From Petrosia ficiformis (lineage: Eukaryota; Porifera; Demospongiae; Haplosclerida; Petrosiidae), in the NCBI GenBank assembly GCA_947044365.1, contig OX345645.1, positions 213,501-277,500 of the forward strand: a DNA stretch of 64,000 bases, read 5' to 3'. The notes beneath the pieces were generated by a model, which did not search any database, was not told where the DNA came from, and saw only the letters and a list, made by a program, of their open reading frames with translations. Shown one piece after another: positions 32,163 to 57,776 of this stretch. The translations under genes and the position numbers were made by a program. How positions within the stretch are numbered: position 1 is the stretch's first letter; each line of letters opens with the position of its first letter.

Positions 32163-35100
32163 ATGGCGGGAAAGAGAAAGCAGACAGAACTTCCAATAGA
32201 GGATAAAATAGGCAAGCAGGTGTTATTTCTGATAGATTCTGCCTGTGAGAACGTAAAGAAAGAATCTTTACATGTAAACTCACTCTATTTAGCATGCTGT
32301 CGTATTTTATACCACTGTGCTGGATTTATCAGAGCCAAGAATGGAGTCGATAAGGTGAGATGGAATTATGAATTATTTAATTCACGAATTGGAGGTGTTG
32401 TTTTGAAGAAGAAAGCCTCGTCATTCAAGGAATTTCGGACCGAAACACTCGAACGTTTCCATACAGATTTAGAAAGTCACTTCAGTGACTCAACTCCTCC
32501 TCCCTTATCCAGTGATAATGAGATGACATCATTGAAAATCATTTATAACAAATTAGCGAGTGTTGTACAGGATTATCAATGGGACATGCCTCTCTTAATG
32601 TCACCTCTTCCACAAAAAACAAGTCGTTTAAAGAGAAGGAAAAATAGAAAAGATGGTATATCTTCGTGTACACAACCAGTTCGTAATCTTATATTTCTCA
32701 TTTCTGAAAAGCTGTGTAATGTAGAAAAGATACGTAGCTTAGAAATGAGTAGTCGAAATCTGAGAGATTATATTGAGGGCTGTCTATTTCCACCTCCTCT
32801 AACTTCTCAGCTTCATCTCAAGAGAATCACTGTTCATGCTGTATGGATGACAATGGAAACCAATACGGTAAAATAAATAGATTGATGGTGGGGGTAGATA
32901 GATAGATGGCAGTGGTTCCCCATAAGGGTGGTATCATGGTGCTGCTCCACCTTAAATCTTGCTACCTTTATTACTAAACTTTATGCTGATAAACAATGAT
33001 ATACTCCTCCACTTTTAATATTTTATCCTGGGAGAAGCACCGGATGGGATAGATACAGTAATCGTAGATTAAATAGATAGATAGACAAGATGTTATGTAC
33101 AATATATATCATCTCTTTACTTATATTCAGGTTAACAGAGTTTTACAAGATGTTCTACGTAAAATAGATGGGAAAATTATTCCTCTGTCCACTCTCATCA
33201 CACCCATTCGTGATCTTGACTGTCAAGAGCGTTGCCATGACGATCTATTGAGTTATAGTGATATTTGTGACTCGGAGAATGAACGTATACAGAGAAGAGG
33301 AAAGGTGACATTAGCTCTACCTCCATCTGTATTTACAAATTATCATTTGAGGGACTACTCTTCAAAACCTCATACAAGTCATCACTTGTTATGTGATAAT
33401 ACAGGTATGAAAATAAGGTTTCTATGTACATATACAAATCTATCTTTTACAAACAACTCTATCCACTATTTAAACTATATTTTACAACATACTAAACAAT
33501 TATCATTTGGGCATTCTTTAATAGCATTTGATAGTAATGAAATTTTGTCCTAGGTACTCAGCTTATGATTTCATATCTCTATGATTGCATTCATTGGTGA
33601 TGGTACTATGGTATCTCCATCTTTTTGTGTGTACTCGATTCTTGATGAAACTGAAGTATAGTGTGTAGTTGAGTATGCACTCTTTTATATGCCACATTCA
33701 TTAATTGACCTTTACGCCCCGCCCCCTTCCTCACAATGAAGCAACTTCTTTAGCTACATATGCAATGTGTCTGTGACACAAGTATATTATAGTGTGAACC
33801 ATGGGAAATCAATCATAAGGATGGACCTGCAGTCCATAACTTAATATAATTACATTCCTCAATTACCTATTAAAGAACGATTGGTCTGTTTCTCATGTAA
33901 CAGTTAATATATATTTTATTGCTTAATTTAGGAGGTGTGGTTTCTGTATTGGAATTATCACCTGTTAATAACTCATTAACGTTATTTGAAGAGGGTCCTG
34001 CAATATTTAAGCCATTGGGTCTGATAAACAAGATATCGCTATCTGATATAAGTCTTAATGAGTGTTACACTTGTATTGGTTTAACAGCTAGTGATAAAAT
34101 TCATCAGCTGTATACTAGAATTTTCACATCTAGTAGTGAACACAACAGACCTAATTCACTACAAACCACTCCCACTAGCAAAACACAGCGTAACAGTTCA
34201 TCAACAGATGTTGAAAGTCATGAGGAACATTCTTCTATCGAGGAACAATGTGAGGTCTCTTTTAAAGAAATCCCTCACAATGAACAACCTCAGAATCCAT
34301 CTTCTGTGGAATGTCCTCCAGGGGAAGTTGTAACTCCTACTAGTGTACACAGAAGACATTCAAGTCGGTTGTTATTAAAGGAGTCACCAGATTATGTCCG
34401 TATGGCTAATCCTTGGCGACGAAAAAGAAAACAGAAAGAGGGAAATGAAAGTGTGGTTAATAATAGCTTAATTAATGAATCATCAAAAAGTGATCATGTG
34501 ATTGACACACCCACTCAATTAAATTCAACTAACGAAGAACAGTTTCATAATTATGACCACACTTCCAGAGACTCCACTGGATATATCGCTACCTTACCAA
34601 GTCAAGTAGAGACGATAGTATCTTGTAATAACAATGAACCAGTGGATTATCAGGAATCAGGTGATACCTCAATAATTACTAATGAAGAATGGGAAGTATT
34701 ATCTGAGGAATGGAAGTTATTAGATCACTGTGAGAATGTATCGAAACAATTTGAAAATATGAATTTATGGTTATCAGGAAATGAACTATTACTGGTGAGT
34801 GATGATATCATTGATAATTCATAAATTACACTTGTAATTATATAATTAATTAATTAATACATTAATATTTCTGGTCTCCATTTAAATTCCTATAATAATT
34901 TCAAATCTTGATAATTAATAGATAATTTTATATAATTACTCAAAATATTAAAAACTGATTTCACTTCCTAACAAATCAGGTGTAATTAATATAGATAATG
35001 GTGTAATTATAATTAATATAGATAATGGTGTAATTATAATTAATATAGATAATGGTGTAATTATAATTAATATGGATAATAGTGTAATTATAATTAATAT

Positions 35101-38100
35101 GGATAATGGTGTAATTATAATTAATATATTTTATATACACATAGGTATTGAATGTTTCTATTCATAATAAATGTGATAGACAGGTTGTATTACAACCTGT
35201 TACTCCATTAATGACTACGCTAACATTTGTGTCTCCTTCTTGTCAAGATAAGATTGTAAGTTTCTTGACAAGAGAACCTCTTAATGACAAATGTAGTTCC
35301 TCAAACACGACCAGAGGAGACAAACAATATGGAGGATTGGATGAAGTTAGAGGTGATGAAACTATTGTAAGAGGAGATATGGTAGAATGTAAGGAAGGGA
35401 TGAATAATGAAGGAAGTATTTATCCTGAGGATTCAGATATTTTCCTGTCATTAAATTCATTATTACCTCATAAGTCACATGATCATACAGGTTAGACTAG
35501 TTTATTAAAACAATTAAAATATTCACTTGTGTTTCTCTCAGCTCTTCACAATTCACATGATTATGTATGGTCATCATTACTCCACCCATCTCTCCATCCT
35601 CTATTTAAAGAACCATTTTCCTGGTATTCTCTTACTAATTATACTCATCTGATATCTAAATATGGACTGCGACATTCCACTATGCAACAATTGAAAGAGT
35701 AAATAATTTTACTATATATCCATCCATTCATCTATTCATCCATCAATCCATTCATCCATCCATTCATCCATCCATTCATTCATTCATTCATTCATCCATC
35801 CATTCATCCATCCATCCATCTATTCGTCCATCTATCAATTCATCTAGACTACATGATGATATCTCATTAGAGAGTACTGCCCCTCATATCTCATCTAAAA
35901 TGCTGACGAAACTAAAGACGCTTTATTCACCTAATAGTGTGAGTGAACTAACATCTGGTTGTCATGACAACGAAACTGTAGCATCAGTAGTACAAGAAGA
36001 TGAAAGTATGTTATGATTTGTAAATGATGTGTATATTATTATTATTATTATTATTATTATTTCTGTAGATCCCTTGTCACCCAGAAACTATGTGCAAACG
36101 CTAGAAATATTTTCAACTGAATACATCACAAAGATCTCTACTACTATTGAGGTAAGAGTGACACAGTGAATGAAGATAATCAATGTATTATATTATCATA
36201 CTCCTGATAGACAGATAATAAACAAATTATGATTATATTTATATACAGGAGATCGAATTATTGCAATGGGTCACTGATATAGTTCAGAAATTAATCTCAT
36301 CTTTTCAATTAATGGAAGGAGAGAAGTCTACATTATGGGCGGAGCTTCAAGAGCGAGTTTTACTTGACGACAAACAATTGAGAAAACTCTATGAAGATAA
36401 AGAAGACGTGAGAAGATTTGAGGGAGTAATGGCTAATGAGTGAGTTAATCATTAGTGGAACAAATATATATAATTATTATATTTATTATTTTATTTAAGA
36501 TATCTTCTACAAATATTACTACATTTTGAAGTTTGTCGTCATTCTATACTAGTACAATCTGACACAGTGAGATATATTTACATACATGTAACATACCATA
36601 TATGGTAATCTCATTTAGCTTGTTCATTTATTACGACATTTTTCTCTACTCACTAATCCTGGACACATGGGAAAACTATTAAAAAATGTCATCCTACCAG
36701 AGTGAGTATATATATATATATTAATGACATCAGAATTATAATAATTGTATAATAACTTCATTACTATGATTGGTATATAACGATATACTATGTACTCTCT
36801 GTCTCTCTCTCTGTCTATTGTCCCTCTTTTTCTCTCTTACTCTCCCTCTTTCTCTCTCTCTCAGATATAGTAGTTGTTGTCAAGCACTTTTAAAAGATAT
36901 ATATGATCAGTTAATGCTTCCGGTCCCTTCATGTTTATCCCCTGATGATTCTGTTGATGAACATGGGACTGAGACTATGGAGCATGAGAATGAGACTAGT
37001 GATGTTGATGAGAAGGATGGGATAATGACTCGTGTACATAGATCACTTGAAACTGTGTTTGGTATTGGAGAGGAGACTGATATCCAACCAAGAAAGACGT
37101 AAGTATAAATTATTATAGAGAGTTAGTAATGAATCCCTGTGTATGTGTATGTACTTGTATATGTATGTATGTATGTATGTATGTACCTATGTACCTATGT
37201 ATGTATGTATGTATGTATGTATGTATGTATGTATCTATGTATGTTTATGTATGTAGGTATGTATTAATGTATGTATGTACCTATGTGTGTGTGTGTGTAT
37301 GTATTTATGTATACTACATGTATGTATGTATTAGTGTTATTTTAGTTAACTAAAACTAAAACCCCTTTTAGTTGGCCCATTTTACTTTTAGTTCACTAAC
37401 TAAAACTAACTAAAGCATAAAAACAAAATAGTTAAAATAACTAATTTATTGGTTAGTACAGTTGCAAGGATTTAACAATTAGTTGGTTGTTCATGAGATC
37501 AGGAGAGAATTTCGTACAATATTGTGAATAGACTTTAAGAAACTGGACATGAAAACCTGTTTTTATGCATTAGTTTTGAACAATAAAAGTAATACATACA
37601 CTATAATGATATATTTGATTCAGTGTTAGTAAATATTTGCCTTTCTACGAATCGACGATCAAATTCTGAGTCCTCTGTAGATACCTCGTAGCATTCTTCT
37701 TATAAGGCAGAAGATGAAGAAGAAGTTGAACATAAGTGGCATGTCCAGCTGTTTCCACACCTGCAGGAGACTATTGCCATACCTACTTTGTTCTAATTAT
37801 ATTCAATTAGTTGATACATCTAATGACTTTGTACATGTACTTTGTACTAATTATAATCAATTAGTATAATTTTAGGGTGTTGTCTACTCATTTTTCATGG
37901 CAACAATTTAGTATAAGTTTACTACTAAAGTACATGTAATTGTATCTGGCCATCAAAAGGTTGGAAAACTGCAAACAAAGCATCAGATTACCATTGAAAC
38001 CAACTATAACTGAAACTATTATTCAACTAGATACATGTATGTGATGAAAAAAGTAACCCTATGAATATGATTGCTTTGTTGTGTCCAACATTCATTAATG

Positions 38101-38613
38101 ATGGCTGACTTTCTCGTGTATGAAACACAACATCTTATTATAGTGGATTTGCTTTTTTTACTTTTTAGAGTCTTGTAGAACTTTAGGAATACATTGTACC
38201 TTGGACAATTATTAGTTCCAGTTTCTGCATAAGGATACTACCAGCTTTCTTCCTGTTGGTCTGTAGAGCTTGAGTGTGTGTTCTATTACGTGCCAAGCCC
38301 ATTGATTGACTGACCCCCCTGGAATGACGCAACTTCCTTAACTATGTATACAACACATACTCTGATGATACTCACACAAGTGACACACAGCCATACATAT
38401 ATATATATATATATATAAACATACATTGAACCTGTGGGAAAGCAATCATAGGGATGGCCCTGTGGGCTATAAAAACTAAAACTAACTAGAAGTTATTTTG
38501 TGATGTCAGAACTAACTATAACTACATTAAAGTAACTTGATTGATGAGTAACTAACTAACACTGAACTAAAACAACACTAGTATGTATGCATGTATGTAT
38601 GTATGCATGTATG

Positions 38614-38647
<34 letters not shown>

Positions 38648-39381
38648 TGCATGTATGTATGTATGTATGCATGTATGCATGTATGTATCGTATGTATGCA
38701 TGTTATATATATATATATGTAATGAAGTACATGTCATGTTGTGGTAATTAAAATGATTTAATTTAGCTAATAGTATTTCAGTTTCAGTTGTAATAACTAT
38801 CAGTTAGAATGTATGTATGTATGCATGTATGTATGTATGTATGTATTTATGTATGTATGTATGTATGTATGTATCTATGTATGTATGTATCCATGTATCT
38901 ATGTATCTATGTATCTATGTATGTATGTATTTATGTATGTACATGTCTCTTCTCATGAGGAATATATTTTATTATTTTCAGTTTGACACGTCATTCCAGT
39001 TTTCAACGTCAGATAGCAATCACAAAACAGAATACTAAACCTCACCACTCATCGGACAGGACAAGTAAGATATTTGTAAATTATAACAGTATATTAATTG
39101 TTTTATTTTCAAATAAAAGGTCGTAAGGTCAGACGAAGTTTGTTTAAACGTAGTTTGAGTATAGGAGGAATGGAGAATGGAAAGAGAATCAAACTGGATG
39201 AAGAGGAGGACAGAGAAAGATATAAAAGTCAGTAGTACTTGTAAGATGATAATTCTGGTTATATTATAACTTCTTAGAATTACAAAGACACCGCACACTG
39301 ACCAATGTCGTTGTCAAGGAAACACCACTTAAGAAACAGGTGGATAATTATAGACGATTTAAACTACAGAGAATAAGGTAC

Positions 39382-39427
<46 letters not shown>

Positions 39428-40328
39428 CATGTGTGTGTGTGTGTGTATGTGTGTGTAGTGATGTGTATAATTATGTATGTGTGATATGTGATTATGTGTG
39501 ATATATGTGCATGTGATATGTGTTTGATGTGTGTGATAATATACATGTATTGTCTTCATCATCCTCATTTAAGGCTTTATATAGTAAATATTATATATAC
39601 TATCAAGTATCAACATGATATATTGTATCAATAATAATGTCTTTGTTTAATCAATGTTGTTTGTATATTACAGATCAAAGACAAGTATAGACCACACCCT
39701 AAACCACACTCATGATATATCAGTTGTGGAGGAATCACCTCGTCGCTCTTTCTATTCCCAATCAAGGTCATGTGACCAATTTTTATCGCCATCAAAAAAT
39801 ATAATTTTTAAGACTCCTCCATTGAAAGCTCTCAGTCCGAGAGTAAACCTAAGGAAGAACTCACCAGCTATTCTCCAATCCCTTCTACAAAGTGACTTTA
39901 ATAATTCTTTTCATACGATTAGCAATTCATCTGAAACCACACCAACTATAGAAAATTCTCCTGATCTCTTCTCAGAAAGTGTTTTATCTCTAGATGAAAA
40001 CTTAAAACCCAAATCTGATCACAACATATCATACACTCACACAAACCTAACCCTTTCTCCAAACATTGGATCACATGACTCCAATGTGACGTTAACTCCA
40101 ATCGTTAGTCCAGCTTCTGGTGTGTCAACACCCAGACGTTCTATTTTAAAAACTCCAGAAAGGAATGCATTAAATACGAGTAGTGAGAAGAAGAGAGTTA
40201 GTTTTGGATTTATATCGCAACAAAATATGATTGATGAAGTTGATAGTGCATCGATGGTTGCTTTCTCTCTCAGCACTCCTACTAAAAATGATCCCATTGA
40301 CTTTCACAAGTGCTTGAGGGAATCATAA
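32163..40328 (+). CDS. TICRR: Treslin / TICRR homologue (replication initiation regulator), multi-exon
   Basis: Start at ATG 32163 (MAGKRKQTELPIEDKIGKQV); an upstream in-frame TTG is not used. The N-terminal part has the treslin pattern: LFLIDSACEN, then VRWNYELFNSRIGG and FKEFRTETLERFHTDLESHF, aligning with the human block 'VHWAFKFFDSQ...FEEELEARL'. Long exons follow: 33131-33405; 33932-34791, with RRHSSRLLLKES and a basic cluster; 35145-35492. Helical exons lie at 36070-36900 (LLRHFSLLTNPGHMGKLLKN, SSCCQALLKDIYDQLML). Then come KETPLKKQVDNYRRFKLQRI and a Ser-Pro/Thr-Pro-rich last exon (39674-40328). Treslin carries CDK sites that bind TopBP1 and loads CDC45 at origins. The last exon contains SILK (40140-40151) and RVSF (40194-40205). 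Orthology rests mainly on the N-terminal domain. Confidence 0.75.
33650..33845. repeat. Dispersed repeat, copy 1 (treslin intron)
   Basis: About 190 bp similar to 38266-38470. Shared blocks include 'ttgagtatgc/ttgagtgtgt', 'ttaattgac/ttgattgac', 'aatgaagcaacttctttagc' versus 'aatgacgcaacttccttaac', and the end 'gggaaatcaatcataaggat' versus 'gggaaagcaatcatagggat'. No ORF. Confidence 0.65.
34985..35128. repeat. ~29-bp tandem repeat 'gataatggtgtaattataat'
   Basis: Five units of gataatggtgtaattataat + taatatag lie in the intron just before the 35145 exon of treslin. Confidence 0.88.
35710..35850. repeat. (ATCC)n microsatellite in treslin intron
   Basis: Imperfect catccatt/catccatc units fill most of a treslin intron. 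Confidence 0.88.
37145..37330. repeat. (ATGT)n microsatellite in treslin intron
   Basis: tgta tetranucleotide repeats with interruptions end exactly where TIR element copy 3 begins; the same repeat resumes after the element at 38582. Confidence 0.9.
37333..38581. mobile_element. TIR element, 'TTTTAGTTAACTAAAAC' family, long copy 3
   Basis: The left end TAGTGTTATTTTAGTTAACT and the right end CTAAAACAACACTA match the termini of the short copies, but the interior is about 1.25 kb. GTATGTAT flanks both sides, which would be an 8-bp target duplication of hAT type, although it lies in an (ATGT)n tract and could be coincidental. The interior has no transposase ORF and includes copy 2 of the 33.65-kb dispersed repeat. 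It was inserted in a treslin intron. Confidence 0.65.
38266..38470. repeat. Dispersed repeat, copy 2
   Basis: Partner of 33650-33845 with an inserted (TA)n run at 38397-38416. It lies inside TIR element copy 3. Confidence 0.6.
38582..38945. repeat. (ATGT)n microsatellites flanking 100 bp of unique sequence
   Basis: Two tgta/gcat arrays (38582-38700 and 38815-38945) lie in the same treslin intron. Confidence 0.9.
39383..39458. repeat. (GT)n microsatellite in treslin intron
   Basis: GT dinucleotide run with a few interruptions. Confidence 0.9.
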
Positions 40329-40601
40329 CTAATTATGTGTATTAATAAAACATTATTCATTCATTATAATTATAATTATAATTAATTATGTATTTATTGG
40401 GTGGGGTTAGATCACACCCTAAGAGGCGGGGTACAATAATATTAATGAGATCACCTTTGCTTGTGTGCAGTATTACACTCGGGACTACTAGTGACCAGAT
40501 CAAGAGTTTTCTTAACAGATTCTTACTCAAGTACTACAGATAATAAATGTGTTTATAGCGATACAGACACTCCTCAGGGTGTGATATTGAAAGAGACTAC
40601 C

Positions 40602-53593
<12,992 letters not shown>

Positions 53594-54594
53594 TTACCAT
53601 GGAAACACATCACTAAAGATTTATTTTAAAAATCTGAAATGCTTATTTAATATCATAAAAATTGTTTTTCATTTATATCTAACATGTAACAAATCTGTTA
53701 ATAATTATTATTATGATGTTACAATTACTAAATTCATTATTATGTCTGTTTGTTTTAAGTGACGATATTATATTTTTTTCTTGTTATAATATATAAACCA
53801 ATTTCTCTCATTATTTATTTAATTACATATGTACAACCAAACCAATTAAAAATGCATGTATTCATCATCATTCTGGATGTATTATACATGGATCTATTAT
53901 ACATACATACATATATACATACATACATACATATATACACACATACATACATACATATATACATACATACATACATACACACATACATACATATATACAC
54001 ACATACATACATACATACACACATACATACATATACACATGGTATATATACATATATACACACATACATACATACATATATACACACATACACATATACA
54101 CATGGTATATTATACTAATACTATACACATGCATTATATATGAGATAATTTGTGTATATTTTAATTTTTTTCAATGTTTCAAATAAATTTCACATAAATA
54201 ATAATAATAATAATAATTAATATTTCACATGTATTATACAGCAATTATATTACAATAAGTGATTCATGATTATATATATACACTAATAATTATGAAGATT
54301 TGTTGTTATACTTGTGACTGATAAACTTGAAAGTTATTAAATTAAAGAATAAACTTTCAACAATTAGTATTCATATGTTCATTATCACTGAGATTTAATC
54401 TGATTGGTCCATTGTCACTGAGACGCATCTGATTGGTCCATTGTCACTGAGACTTCTGATTGGTTGGATGCAAAGGCAAACTGCACGAAAGGAGTTCTCT
54501 TCCTGTTACTGGAGCAATGTAATCTTCTTTTCTCTCTTGCAATACTCTCACAAAGCAAGCACAATTAATTTAACAATGTTATCATTGTGTACAT
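53594..54594. other. Intergenic region between convergent NEDD4-like and KSR-like genes
   Basis: Holds the 3' flank of the ligase, a (ATAC)n microsatellite (53895-54115), and three closely spaced copies of 'ctgattggtccattgtcact' (54395-54470) with ATTGG cores. No coding sequence was recognised. Confidence 0.6.
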
Positions 54595-57223
54595 TTAGTT
54601 CCCGAGTGTACACAGTTGAGAAGGTACAGAGTAACTGCAGGTGGAATTGTAGCTAAGAGGTAATATAACATCATCTTGTATTGAGGTCAACACCTCCTTA
54701 AATGTTGGACGCCTTATTGAATGTTGATTCCAACAGCGTGTGATAACAGATCGAAAACGACCTTTAGATAATAAGGTCAATGGTTGATGATGTCCATTTC
54801 CTACACACCATATTATATCAATTAGTGGTACATCTTTGAATGGCAGCTCTAGACTAACAAGTTCATAAGTGAGAGTACCAAATGCAAAAACATCAGAAGC
54901 AAAGTTTGGCTGTGTCTTCAAAATCATTTGTCGTGTGGATTGAGAGCAGACTGATCTAATCTCTTCATGTGGTAAATATACAAGGTCAGTGGAATCCAAT
55001 TTCCTAAGAGAAATAAACATTTAGTTTATAAAAAAGCCAAGTTATGATGCCAGGTCCTAGCCAAGTATCTCTGTGCTAGCCAATTAACAATAGACATACA
55101 GACACAGACACACAGTTTAAGTATAGTTAAGGCATATGGTGACAGTTAGTTGGCAACATTGATAATGAGTGCAAAGTAGTGACAGTGAAATAGATAAACT
55201 ACACTGTTTAAGTATATAGTTAAGGCATATGGTGTCAGTTAGTTGGCAACATTGATAATGATGCCAAAGCAGCTGTTTTATGTATACTTAGCAGTGATAA
55301 AACAAATGAATTCAGTTATTAAAACCTATTCTAATCTAAGTACTCTACAACTATCAAATCATTAGACTTCTTCAAACATACAATTCCACTTAAATAATTT
55401 CCTTACCTGCAACTCCTTTTTGAAAGAGAAAGTGAAATACAGACTCTGTGATGTAAGGTAATCATTTTGGAACTCAGTGCACCATGGGGGATTCCTTTAG
55501 CATGGAGGTATTCCATTCCCTAAAATGAAATAAATTATAATTAATTAAACTGAAACAGAATTACCAGCTGTGTGTATATGATATATTCAATGCTATTTTA
55601 ACTTTATACCTAGAATCCATGAAAGCAAACTTATTTTAATACATCAAGCTCCCAAAACTTGTACTCAAAACAAACACAATGATCTCACCTATTATATACA
55701 TGTATATATAATTATATACATGTATACATGTATAATTATATAATTATATATACATGTATTATATATATAATTATAATTATATATATACATGTATTATATA
55801 TATAATTATAATTATATATATACATGTATTATATATATAATTATAATTATATATATACATGTACATATATAATTATATACATATGTGTGAAAAAAATATA
55901 TATAAGGGATTTTTAAATGCCTTAATAAGTGTAGTATATGGAGGAGTCTACATACCTCTGCTATTTGCCTAAGGATTCTGAATTTTGATTGTGTGGTGAA
56001 GTTATGTCCTAATGTATGAAGGTGTGTATGAAGCTGTATTCCTTTCAGATCACTGTCAATATAGAAGAAAGAGACAATAAATAAAGGCAGGAAGAGAGGA
56101 GGAGGAGGGGGGAGGAATGGTTTATAACAAATAGAATAGGAGTGGGAACCAAAGTGTAGATATACAATAGGAAAGAAGCACTTGAAATATATAGCTTTTA
56201 AGTGGTTTTTACAAGTGGTTAGAGTACATTAGAACAGCAGCTGATACAGTGTGGGAGAGAACATGGAGGAGATATTAAAGTTTAAAATTACTTACCTCAT
56301 AACAATTCCCACTTGTTTGTCAGGCAGATCAACACATACACCCATAAATAATTGTATATTCTCGTGTCGAATTCGACAAAGAGCTTTCACCTCCGAAACA
56401 AAAGAATGTATGTCATCTGAATTATCAAGACTTGATTGGTATATCCAAACTGAGCCATGCCAATATCCACTGTTAGAGATAGAGGGAGGGGAGGAAGTAA
56501 AGGAAGGGTTAAGGTATGTACTATAAGAACTATATTTGACACTTAATGTTTACTTGATGGTATGAATAGTATGGCAGTGATGACACAAAAGTGTATGATA
56601 ATGTACTGTAAATGTACATGTGTATTACTTGTGTACACAGTGTGAACATGTGAGGAGAGTTATAGTATGATTGATGAATAGATAGATAAATGAATGGAAG
56701 CGTTGAAGACAGACAGACGATTCTATTTAATATACCTTTTGACAATTTCATCTCGTTGATTGCATACCAAATGATTGTGTAAAAGAATATCTGATGCAGG
56801 TATCGTCCATTCATCCCAAACATATTGATAACGAGATAGAGACAAATCTGAAATAAGGAGAATTGAATATAACTATTATGTATAATTGTATATTATACAT
56901 ATTAATTTTACTGCTAATCAGAAAACTATTCCACACTTTTACAATAATCACACCTTCCCTTTACCTTCAACATCTTCTTCATCTTCAGAGTCCGTGTAGC
57001 AATCACTAAATACATTGGAGTCCTCAGACAGCAAGCTCTCTTGTGAGCCATAACTAGTTAAACTACTGCGACCACTGTCCACTAGAGGTCCAAACGGCTC
57101 CGAGTAAGATCGGCGTCCATTGCTCCATTGCAATTTGCCGCAGCTTTCCATTACTGTTTCCAGTGTCTGCTTACAAGGAGATAATCTCGAAATAGTTTTT
57201 AGTTGGTCAATCGAATAGCTCAT
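54595..57223 (-). CDS. KSR/RAF-like pseudokinase, multi-exon
   Basis: The ATG at 57221-57223 gives MSYSIDQLKTISRLSPCKQT and an acidic, Ser-rich N-terminal region of about 85 residues. The kinase-like domain follows: YVWDEWTIPASDILLHNHLV, GYWHGSVWIYQSS, LCRIRHENIQLFMGVCVD, LRQIAEGMEYLHAKGIPHG, FASDVFAFGTLTYELVSLEL and RCWNQHSIRRPTFKEVL. It ends at TAA 54595-54597. The order and phrases (EWxIP, RHENxxLFMG, GMxYLHAKGI, DVxAFGT) match KSR and RAF. The glycine loop is missing, the VAIK Lys is Tyr (VWIY), HRD is HGA, the catalytic-loop Asn is Met, and DFG is LSL. There is no C1 or SAM domain in the visible exons. All phases checked are open, so it is a pseudokinase rather than a pseudogene. KSR-type proteins scaffold RAF-MEK-ERK; that role here is inference. 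Confidence 0.8.
55690..55890. repeat. AT-rich palindromic repeats 'tacatgtattatatatataa'
   Basis: Four units of atatatacatgtattatata + taattataatt in an intron of the KSR-like gene. Confidence 0.85.
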
Positions 57224-57776
57224 TTCTGTATCGAGTTTTATTACTTGCAAAAGTGTCTTTCAAAGTGTCGCTGGAAGTTTCGAGCACTTTTTATATACCA
57301 GCCAACTAGCCACGCCCCCTAATAATAAATTTCTTAGAAAGGAAGCTCATTGTCAGACAGTCTGTGTATTTAGGTGTGTTTACTGAGAGTCAGAGACACT
57401 GACTTCACTCTTTCTTTGAATACTAATATATATACGTAGGCACCTCATGAAATGTTGTCTTAAGACTGGAAAACATGTAATTTAATTTTCATAGTTTTAT
57501 ATATTATATATATAGTCCTCTTAGAGGTTTCTCACTGCTGGTACATATCTCAAGATACTGTATTCAAAGACCATCATCTTATGCTTACTGATATTGTGGA
57601 TATGTAATTTTTGTCTGTTTATTAAAAATATCAAATAAACTGCTATTATACAAGAAATCTCTTGTTACAATAATCACTCATCCATTATTAATAATAAGTT
57701 GTAATTCAAACACAATGCTGTTAACAGAAAAAAAGTTATTTAATTAAAAAATACAAAATGAACAAGACAAATACAT
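57224..57776. promoter_or_regulatory. Intergenic: KSR-like 5' flank / CRTC 3' flank
   Basis: Between the KSR-like start and the CRTC stop, both on the minus strand. It contains a GC/CACCC box (agccacgcccccta, about 57307-57320) roughly 85 bp upstream of the KSR-like ATG. On the minus strand the CRTC side has AATAAA-like runs. No ORF of note. Confidence 0.45.

Noticed and set aside
37333..38581. Autonomous transposon
   Set aside because: No transposase-like open frame in any direction across the 1.25-kb interior.
54391..54470. Three ATTGG/CCAAT repeats as a promoter
   Set aside because: They lie between two convergent 3' ends with no gene start nearby; more likely a small tandem repeat.
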